DNA of 64,000 nucleotides from NCBI GenBank assembly GCA_009917695.1, contig JAACJG010000001.1, positions 79,219-143,218 on the forward strand, given 5' to 3'. The position numbers and the translations under genes are program-made. This document shows positions 26,001 to 32,408 of the stretch, one piece after another (position 1 is the first letter of the stretch; every line of letters begins with the position of its first letter). This stretch comes from Candidatus Rifleibacterium amylolyticum. GTDB taxonomy: Bacteria; Muiribacteriota; Ozemobacteria; Ozemobacterales; Ozemobacteraceae. The notes below the pieces were generated by a model. That model had not been told where the DNA came from. It did no database searches and saw nothing but the letters and a program-made list of their open reading frames with translations.

Positions 26001-27802
26001 CAGCTGCCTTCTTCGAGTTGTGCCTTGATGCGCTGGCGCTCCCAGGCCCTGGCATAGCGGCCGCCGCGCTGTAGCAGTTCCTCGTGACTGCCGGCTTCGA
26101 CCACCTCGCCGCTGTCGAGATAAAGTATCAGGTCAGCGTTCTGCAGACTGACCATGCGATGTGAAACGATGATACAGGTCTGTTTGCGCACCTGTTTTTG
26201 CAGAGAGCTCAGTATGCGCTGCTCGGTTTCAGTGTCGACGGCGCTTGTGCAGTCGTCGAGCACCAGGATCGGCCGCTCTGCCGCCAGTGCGCGCGCCAGC
26301 GACACTCTCTGTTTCTGGCCGCCGGAAAGGTTGACGCCGCGCTCACCGAGCATGGTTTCGAGCCGGCCAGGGAATTCTTTGATATCGTCGGCGAGACCGG
26401 CGCGCTGCGCATAGGCTTCGGCAGCTTCTTCGCGGGTTTTATCGGAACAGGCGAACAGCACGTTTTCTCGTATCGTTTCTGAAAACAGAAAGGTTTCCTG
26501 CGGCACGTAAGAGAAGAGCTGGCGCAGTTCATTCAGATCGATGTCGCGCGAATCTCTGCCACCGATCATGATATGGCCGCTGTCTGGAGCGAACATTTTC
26601 ATGAGCAGGCGTAGCAGTGTGCTTTTTCCGCAGCCGACCGGGCCGGTGATTCCTAGCGTCCTGCCTTCTGGCAGTTTGAAAGAAATGTTTCTGAGAGCTG
26701 GCTGTGTAGCATCGGGGTAAGTGAAGCAGAGATTGTCGAGCTCGATGTCGTAACCGACTGGCGCTTCGCCTTTGTCTGAGCTTTCTCGATCCTGCGTTGT
26801 TTGACCGCTGTCGATAGGGCTGCGTGCAACCGGTTCGCGCAGAATCTGCAGGCAGCGTTCCATCGAGGCCATGCTGCGCTGATACAGGTTGATTATCCAG
26901 CCCACTGCCATCATCGGCCAGCTCAGTTTGAGCATGTAAGCTTCGAAAGCCATGAACGAGCCGAGAGTAATCGTGCCGGCGATGACCATGTTGCCCCCGA
27001 AATAGAGCAGGACTACCATGCCGGCTGCGATTACCAGATCGAGTGCCGGGTGAAAAAACGCCTCGACATTGGCGAGTCTGATTTTATCTCGGACGAAAGC
27101 GCGACCACAACTGCTGAAACGGCTTATTTCGCTGTCTTCAGTGTGAAATCCCTTGATCACGCGTATGCCAGACAGGTTTTCTTCCGCCTTCGAAGATAGA
27201 TCTGAAAGCCGCGCCTGTACATCGCGCGAACGGTTGTGAATCGCGTTTTTGACCAGCACTACCATGACCGGCATCATCAGAAAGGGCAACAGGGTTATCA
27301 GCGTCAGCTTTGGCGAGAGCCAGATCATTATGAACGGAATGGTCATGAAGTAGAATGAGGCATCGAGTGCGACAAGAATGCCGATTCCGAGCATGAAGCG
27401 GATTTCCTGAATATCGTTGGTCAGGCGCGACATGATATCTCCGGTACGGGTTCGGCTGAAATAGTGAAACGGCAGTTTAAGCAGATGTGAGAACAGTGCC
27501 TTTCTCAGGTCGTAGACTGATTTATGTGAGGTACCGAGAAAAAACTGACGCCAGAAAAACCTGAAAGTTGCCTGAACAGCCGCAGTAAGCAGCAAAGCAA
27601 GGCCGCAATAAGCGACGGTACGCATCTCGTTGCCGTGTTCGATCGCGTCGATGGCCGTTTTGATTATAATCGGCGGCATGATGTCGGCGATATCGACGAT
27701 GATCAAAGAAGTTAAGCCGTAGAGCAGATGCCGGCGATACGGCCGTAGCAGTTCCAGCGTGTATTTCTGTGCTGTGATGGGGTTCTGCGCCTGTTGATTC
27801 AT
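26000..27802 (-). CDS. ABC exporter half-transporter, degenerate-site subunit (MdlA-like)
   Basis: The protein has 600 residues from this start: six TMs followed by an NBD. Walker A is GPVGCGKSTLLR, the signature is a canonical LSGGQKQR, and the H-loop is VSHRM. Walker B is ILVLDDCTSAVD, with Asp in place of the catalytic Glu. This predicts one degenerate and one active ATP site in the heterodimer formed with the downstream subunit, as in TM287/288- or BmrCD-type exporters. The frame extends to a TTG at 27838, but the ATG at 27802 better matches the family N-terminus, although neither has a strong SD. The acyl-CoA ligase gene lies 72 bp upstream. Confidence 0.88.
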   Translation of the reverse strand: MNQQAQNPITAQKYTLELLRPYRRHLLYGLTSLIIVDIADIMPPIIIKTAIDAIEHGNEMRTVAYCGLALLLTAAVQATFRFFWRQFFLGTSHKSVYDLRKALFSHLLKLPFHYFSRTRTGDIMSRLTNDIQEIRFMLGIGILVALDASFYFMTIPFIMIWLSPKLTLITLLPFLMMPVMVVLVKNAIHNRSRDVQARLSDLSSKAEENLSGIRVIKGFHTEDSEISRFSSCGRAFVRDKIRLANVEAFFHPALDLVIAAGMVVLLYFGGNMVIAGTITLGSFMAFEAYMLKLSWPMMAVGWIINLYQRSMASMERCLQILREPVARSPIDSGQTTQDRESSDKGEAPVGYDIELDNLCFTYPDATQPALRNISFKLPEGRTLGITGPVGCGKSTLLRLLMKMFAPDSGHIMIGGRDSRDIDLNELRQLFSYVPQETFLFSETIRENVLFACSDKTREEAAEAYAQRAGLADDIKEFPGRLETMLGERGVNLSGGQKQRVSLARALAAERPILVLDDCTSAVDTETEQRILSSLQKQVRKQTCIIVSHRMVSLQNADLILYLDSGEVVEAGSHEELLQRGGRYARAWERQRIKAQLEEGS

Positions 27803-27874
27803 ATCCGCAAGGCTAAACCCCGCCGTTGCGATTGTCAATCACTAACTGCGCGGGCTTTTTCACAACAGGTGAGG

Positions 27875-29485
27875 TCATGCTTTGGGCTCTTCGCGCAGCA
27901 TCCGGCGCAGCACTTTGCCGACAGCCGACTTGGGAAGACTGTCGCGAAATTCGATGTCGCGCGGAACTTTGTAATTCGCCATGTTTTTGCGACAGAAGTC
28001 GATGAGGTCATTGCGGTCGATGGCTTCACCTTCGGCCGGAACAACGAATGCACGTGGGGTCTCACCGCGTGTCGGGTGTTTGATGCCGACAACGACAGCT
28101 TCTTTGATCTTAGGGTAGCGGAAAAGCACTTCTTCGACTTCGCGCGGATATATGTTGTAGCCGCCGCTGATGATAAGATCTTTCTTGCGGTCGGTTACGT
28201 AAAAATAGCCTTCATTGTCGCAGTAGCCGATGTCGCCGGTGTAGAGCCAGCCGTCGCGCAGAACCGTGTCAGTCTGGCCGGGCTGCAGATAATACCCTTT
28301 CATTACCTGCGGGCCTTTGATCGCGATTTCACCATGTTCGCCGGCCGGCATTTCGCGGGTGCCGTATTCGACATCGACGATCTTCGCTTCGGTAGAAGGC
28401 AGCGGCAGGCCGATCGAACCTGGTTTGCGGTTTCCAAAAATAGGATTGAAATGGGTGACTGGGGAAGTCTCGCTCAGGCCGTAACCTTCGACGATCTTTG
28501 CGCCGGTTTTTTGTTCGAAGAGTTCCATCTGACTTACGACCAACGGTGCAGAGCCTGAGATGATGAGCTTGAGCGATGACAGGTCATAGCTGTCGATGTC
28601 TTTCTGGCTGAGGCAGGCGTTGAAAATAGACGGCGCCGAGGCCATGCAGGTGATTTGTTCGGCTTCGATCATGCTCAGCAGTGCCTTTGGCGTAAAGCGG
28701 GGCAGCGGAATCATGGTGCCGCCCAGCGCGACCGGTAGAATTACGGTGACAGTGAGTCCATAAATATGGAAGTAAGGTAGAACTCCGACGAATTTTTCCT
28801 GGCCGGGCTGAAGAACGTGGAACATTCTTTCGCTCTGAAGAACATTGGCGGCGAGGTTGGCGTGGGTGAGCATGCAGCCTTTGGAAACGCCGGTAGTGCC
28901 GCCGGTGTATTGCAACAGGGCGAGGTCTTCGCCTGGTGTGATGTTTTTGCAGACGTAACCGGAATTTTCGTGGAGAAGTGACGACCAGCTGAATACACGC
29001 CGGTTGTCGATTATTTTTGCTGCTGATTCTTCGTTTTCGCAGATGACAAAAGCTTTTTCCAGACGGGTGTTGGCAAATACCGGTGCGACCTTGGCCCAGA
29101 GCTGCTCGTTGGTTATTACGAAGCGCGCGCCAGAATCGTTGAACTGGTGAACGAGCTCCGTTTCCATGTAGAGTGGGTTGGTCATGACCCCGACTGCGCC
29201 GGCAGTAATAGTGCTCCAGAATGCGAGAATGGTTTCGCTGCAATTGGGCAGAAATACTGCGATGCGCTCCTGCTTTTCGATGCCGTGAATTCTGAGATTG
29301 CCGGCTATGATGCTGGTGATTCTGGCGAATTCGCGGTATTTCATGCTGATCTTGCCGTCATGAATGGCTGTGTGTTCGGGGTAGTTCTGCGCGGCTGCCT
29401 CGATGAAGCTGGTCAGCGCTGGCAATTCGCGGTTGATTTCAGGCGGAACTACCTGGTCGTAACTTTTCAGCCATACTTTTTCCAT
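27875..29485 (-). CDS. long-chain fatty-acyl-CoA ligase (AMP-forming)
   Basis: The protein has 536 residues from this start. ANL-superfamily motifs are present in order: the P-loop-like YTGGTTGVSKGCMLTH, YGLSETSPVTHFNP, YTGDIGYCDNEGYFYVTDRKKDLI, and the C-terminal catalytic lysine segment LPKSAVGKVLRR. Overall it resembles FadD-type acyl-CoA synthetases, which activate fatty acids to acyl-CoA through an acyl-adenylate. The ATG at 29485 has AGGAG eight bases upstream; an open frame continues to 29557 without support. It is the first gene of a minus-strand set with the ABC exporter and UDG-like genes. Confidence 0.87.
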   Translation of the reverse strand: MEKVWLKSYDQVVPPEINRELPALTSFIEAAAQNYPEHTAIHDGKISMKYREFARITSIIAGNLRIHGIEKQERIAVFLPNCSETILAFWSTITAGAVGVMTNPLYMETELVHQFNDSGARFVITNEQLWAKVAPVFANTRLEKAFVICENEESAAKIIDNRRVFSWSSLLHENSGYVCKNITPGEDLALLQYTGGTTGVSKGCMLTHANLAANVLQSERMFHVLQPGQEKFVGVLPYFHIYGLTVTVILPVALGGTMIPLPRFTPKALLSMIEAEQITCMASAPSIFNACLSQKDIDSYDLSSLKLIISGSAPLVVSQMELFEQKTGAKIVEGYGLSETSPVTHFNPIFGNRKPGSIGLPLPSTEAKIVDVEYGTREMPAGEHGEIAIKGPQVMKGYYLQPGQTDTVLRDGWLYTGDIGYCDNEGYFYVTDRKKDLIISGGYNIYPREVEEVLFRYPKIKEAVVVGIKHPTRGETPRAFVVPAEGEAIDRNDLIDFCRKNMANYKVPRDIEFRDSLPKSAVGKVLRRMLREEPKA

Positions 29486-29640
29486 TTGCTGTCTCCTGCA
29501 ATGATGTGCCATAGTTTTATCACAAAATAGGCCACCCCGGTAGACGTCTCCCAGCAAAATTTCTCATCAGCAGCAATTTCCGGTAAGCTGTAAGCCAGCA
29601 TCGATAGCGGCTCTGATGTTGGTGTCTCGCTGTTTTACGT

Positions 29641-29676
29641 GTCATCCTGCGCGGAGCGAGCGCAGTCGCAGGATCC
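29641..29676. repeat. short palindromic element
   Basis: ATCCTGCG (29644-29651) pairs with CGCAGGAT (29667-29674) around a GC-rich centre that can itself pair (GCGC...GCGC). It looks like a small intergenic repeat of the GTCATCCTGCG type common in bacterial chromosomes. No T-run follows, so a terminator role is unlikely. Confidence 0.5.
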
Positions 29677-29775
29677 AGAAAAGCTCCGACAATCTGTATT
29701 CTGCGACTTTGCCCGCTTCATTTAAGCTTCGGCGTGGCTCGCGCCGAATGGCAATTTGAATTTTGTGAATCGTGC

Positions 29776-29928
29776 GCGTAATCGTAATCGTGCTCGTAAT
29801 CGATTTGCGCTGTCGTTTTTTCGACGCAGGCCACGGATGGCCAATTGTCGAGGCGCCTGTGGATACAGCGCGCATCGACTCACGATTACCGCTTTGCTGA
29901 TTACGAGCACCGCTTCGCTGAGCACGAG
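29776..29928. repeat. GTAATCG/GTGCTCGTAATC low-complexity repeats, inverted pair
   Basis: CGTAATCGTAATCGTGCTCG at 29776 onward is followed about 100 bp later by the inverse GATTACGAGCA (29899-29909) and related GATTACCGC / GAGCACGAG units. The two arms could form a long-loop hairpin. A related unit occurs at 44217-44241, so this is a dispersed family. The units are short and imperfect, which argues against a CRISPR. Confidence 0.5.
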
Positions 29929-30059
29929 TAAAACATCTGAGGTTAGACCTGTCGTTAACTTAGTGCCATTCTGGACAGGTTATGATAAAATACTGGCGTA
30001 GTATAAAATATCACGTATATTTTTTACATGATTTTAACCACAGGGTGGAAATAGAATAT

Positions 30060-31775
30060 ATGACAACCGCTTTTACACGACGATTCGCAGCTTTATGCCT
30101 GCTTTTTTCAGTGATTCTGTATGCCGGATGCGGCGGTGGTGGTGGTGGTGGCGGTGGCAACCCGGTTGCGCCGGGTACCGATTATGTGCCGACATCTGAA
30201 CTGGCTCCGAACACGCTGGCTTCTTTGGCGGCCCCGGCAGCTGTTTATCAGCATGACTCCGAAGCAGCCAATGTTTCGATAAAGCTGCCGATCGAGCAGG
30301 GAACAGCGGTCAATTACGCTCTCGTGGTTGTCAACTCATCAGACGTTTCACAATCTATCAAGCTGCGCCCGGAATCTTATGTTTTGTCGGGCTCTATGCT
30401 CGCACAGGCGGAAGCTGAAGCGCTCAAGGCTTCACATGTTGCTGTTGCTCCGGTCGATTCGCTGGGCGAAGCACGTGTCAGGCAGGCGCAGTTCGAAGAA
30501 ATCATGCGCAAAGACTTTGTCAATAGCATCAGGAATGCTGGAGGCTCATCGGCGATTCGCCAGAGCAGATCACTGCGTTTAAGCGACCATTCGTCTGAGC
30601 AGGTAGGCGATACAGTCAATCTCAATATTATTGTCGATTATGACTGGTGGGGCACACACACTTACGACTCGCGCCGTTGCAAGCTGGTGCGCATGACCGA
30701 TCACTGCAAAATTTTTGTCGATCAGGATTCTTACGAGGGTTTGAGCGCAGTTATCGGGACATATGCCATTACCGAAGACGACCTGAATCATATCGTCACT
30801 GAATTCGAGACCTACATTTATCCTTTGATGAACGATAATTACGGCGAGGTCTACGATATTGACGGCGATGGCCGTCTCTCTATCGTGTTTTCGCCGGTGT
30901 ATCCCAAAGTCGGATTTGCCGGGCTTTTCAATACTCTGCACATGAACCCGATCAATCCCGCCAACAGCAATCAGCGTGATATGATCGGTATCTGGACTCC
31001 GCACTCGCTTAGCAACAGTAGTTCTACCGGCGAGAAATGGCGCATGGACTCGCGCGAGACGATAGCCCACGAAATGCAGCATGCAATAAATTTTTCTTAC
31101 AAGATTTATCCGGGTGGTAAATTCAAATACCCTGATGATAGTAATTTCACCAAGAATGAAGACTCATATCTCGAAACATACTGGCTTGACGAAAGCCTGT
31201 CGGTTGGTTCCGAGGCCCGCTACCGGCTAAAAAGAATAGATGCAGGTCTACAAACGTCGATTTATGAAGCCCGATTTGATTCCTGGGCCAAGAGCGCACC
31301 GCATTCTTATGGCCTTACCGAATGGTCAAGCGTGCTCGCACATTATGGTCAGAAGGGATTGTTCAACTATTATCTGTATGAACAGTATGGCGGCGAAAAA
31401 ATCAAAGTCATGGTTCAGAGTCAGACTACTGGCGTCAACAATATCGAGGCTGTTTACGGCAAAAGCATGAAGGAACTGGCAAAGGGATTTTCTCTGGCGA
31501 TCATCAACGAAAGCCTTCGCCGTGAAAAGCTGACCAGCGTTGCAACTATTGACAAAACTTACAAATTTGCAAAGGCAGTGAATATTGACCTTGCCGAGCA
31601 GGTTGTAACTCTTGGTTACACGCCAATCAGTCTATCTGTGCCGAAAATGGGTACGGCCTACTACCTGCTCAAACAGCCGGCTTCTTTCGCTGGCGGTGAA
31701 GAGTTTCAGTTCAGAGTCGAATCAACCCAGGGTGAACCGGTCGAAATCATGCTGATGCGTCTGCCCAACCCGTAG
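30060..31775 (+). CDS. lipoprotein zinc metallopeptidase, M30 (hyicolysin)-like
   Basis: The protein has 571 residues. An N-terminal lipoprotein-type signal ends SVILYAGC, with C24 the predicted lipidated residue, and is followed directly by nine glycines. The zinc-binding motif is H337-E-M-Q-H341 in ETIAHEMQHAINF, which resembles the M30 family. WLDESLSVGSEA about 50 residues later may provide the third ligand. A DxDGDG segment (YDIDGDGRLS) just before the catalytic part resembles a calcium-binding loop. It is probably an outer-membrane- or surface-anchored protease. The ATG at 30060 has only a loose SD (GGTGG). Its TAG stop abuts the REP palindrome at 31775. Confidence 0.72.
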   Translation: MTTAFTRRFAALCLLFSVILYAGCGGGGGGGGGNPVAPGTDYVPTSELAPNTLASLAAPAAVYQHDSEAANVSIKLPIEQGTAVNYALVVVNSSDVSQSIKLRPESYVLSGSMLAQAEAEALKASHVAVAPVDSLGEARVRQAQFEEIMRKDFVNSIRNAGGSSAIRQSRSLRLSDHSSEQVGDTVNLNIIVDYDWWGTHTYDSRRCKLVRMTDHCKIFVDQDSYEGLSAVIGTYAITEDDLNHIVTEFETYIYPLMNDNYGEVYDIDGDGRLSIVFSPVYPKVGFAGLFNTLHMNPINPANSNQRDMIGIWTPHSLSNSSSTGEKWRMDSRETIAHEMQHAINFSYKIYPGGKFKYPDDSNFTKNEDSYLETYWLDESLSVGSEARYRLKRIDAGLQTSIYEARFDSWAKSAPHSYGLTEWSSVLAHYGQKGLFNYYLYEQYGGEKIKVMVQSQTTGVNNIEAVYGKSMKELAKGFSLAIINESLRREKLTSVATIDKTYKFAKAVNIDLAEQVVTLGYTPISLSVPKMGTAYYLLKQPASFAGGEEFQFRVESTQGEPVEIMLMRLPNP

Positions 31776-31828
31776 GAAACGGTCGCGTAGTAGGGAACGG
31801 TCGCGACCGTTCCCTACGCGACCGTTCC
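31775..31828. repeat. REP-type nested palindrome, upstream copy
   Basis: An inner perfect palindrome built on GGAACGGTCGCGACCGTTCC lies at 31793-31812. It is flanked by outer arms GAAACGGTCGCGTAG and CTACGCGACCGTTCC that also pair with each other, with a one-base bulge. The same 20-bp core recurs at 32382-32401 on the other side of the RAYT gene. Palindromes bracketing a RAYT are the expected arrangement of a REP/BIME element. The element starts at the last base of the upstream gene's stop codon. Confidence 0.85.
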
Positions 31829-31832
31829 AATT

Positions 31833-31866
31833 GAACGATTCAAATGGCAAAAATCTTATTGCGATG
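31833..31866 (+). repeat. diverged copy of the RAYT catalytic segment at the RAYT 5' end
   Basis: Bases 31833-31866 match 32218-32251, inside the RAYT gene, at 30 of 34 positions by eye. The internal copy encodes the segment EQFKWQKSYYDV with the catalytic tyrosine. The upstream copy runs into the ATG used as the RAYT start (31864). It looks like a remnant of an earlier RAYT copy or a rearrangement of the element. Confidence 0.7.
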
Positions 31867-32358
31867 AATCTTCGTGAACGAAAATTATTACGTTTGGCTG
31901 GATACGATTATGCAGCACCTGGCGCGTATTTTATAACGATCTGCGTCCATGGCCGCAACAATGAATTTGGCATAGTTGCCGGCGAAATGATGGAATTAAA
32001 TGAATACGGTTCGATCATCGAACAGCAATGGAAATGGTTGTTTGACCAATACGATTATTTGCAGATCGACGAATATTGCGTCATGCCCAACCATTTCCAC
32101 GGCATAATATGGATTATTGCACCTGTTGGGGAACGCGATGTAAAAATCAAACCAATTCCAGAATTTATTGGTGCATTTAAAACAACGTCGTCAAAATTGA
32201 TTCATCGCGCCGGCAACGAACAATTCAAATGGCAAAAATCCTATTATGATGTGATCATTCGTGACAATGAATCGTTGCAGCGGATTAGAGAATATATCAG
32301 GGATAATCCGAAACATTGGGCCATGGATGATTATTTTAACAAACATTTCAAACGATAA
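31864..32358 (+). CDS. REP-associated tyrosine transposase (RAYT, IS200/IS605-like Y1)
   Basis: The protein has 164 residues, a normal RAYT size. It shows the typical opening RLAGYDYAAPGAYFITICVHGR, the HUH motif in VMPNHFHGIIWI and the catalytic tyrosine region FKWQKSYYDVIIRDNES, ending with IREYIRDNPKHW. RAYTs are Y1 single-strand DNA transposases that bind and cut REP hairpins and are thought to spread them. The frame opens at a TTG (31831), but the ATG at 31864 gives the family N-terminus; neither has a good SD. It is bracketed by matching palindromes (31775-31828 and 32375-32408) and its codons are AT-richer than its neighbours, consistent with acquisition. Confidence 0.92.
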   Translation: MNLRERKLLRLAGYDYAAPGAYFITICVHGRNNEFGIVAGEMMELNEYGSIIEQQWKWLFDQYDYLQIDEYCVMPNHFHGIIWIIAPVGERDVKIKPIPEFIGAFKTTSSKLIHRAGNEQFKWQKSYYDVIIRDNESLQRIREYIRDNPKHWAMDDYFNKHFKR

Positions 32359-32374
32359 TCGTATAACGGTTGCA

Positions 32375-32408
32375 CCGGTAGGGAACGGTCGCGACCGTTC
32401 CTTACCGG
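32375..32408. repeat. REP palindrome, downstream copy
   Basis: This is a 34-bp palindrome with one mismatched pair, containing the core GGAACGGTCGCGACCGTTCC (32382-32401) extended by CCGGTA / TTACCGG arms. It lies 16 bp after the RAYT stop. It overlaps the 3' end of the convergent S9 peptidase gene: bases 32402-32404 are that gene's TAA stop and the arm encodes its last residue. Confidence 0.85.

Larger units (their letters stand above)
29486..30059. other. repeat-rich intergenic spacer with no convincing gene
   Basis: This 574-bp gap between divergent genes holds no convincing coding frame. It contains a short palindrome at 29641-29676 and an array of GTAATCG / GATTACGAGCA units at 29776-29928, both listed separately. 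It must also contain the promoter of the M30-like gene on the plus strand. AT-rich sequence with TATAAA-like boxes lies at 29982-30010, but I could not choose one with confidence. Confidence 0.6.

Noticed and set aside
27794..28558. 254-residue plus-strand frame opposite the acyl-CoA ligase
   Set aside because: It has no recognisable motifs and runs fully antisense to a well-conserved ANL enzyme.
29776..29928. Possible CRISPR array
   Set aside because: The units are short, imperfect and in both orientations, there are no regular spacers, and no cas genes are present.
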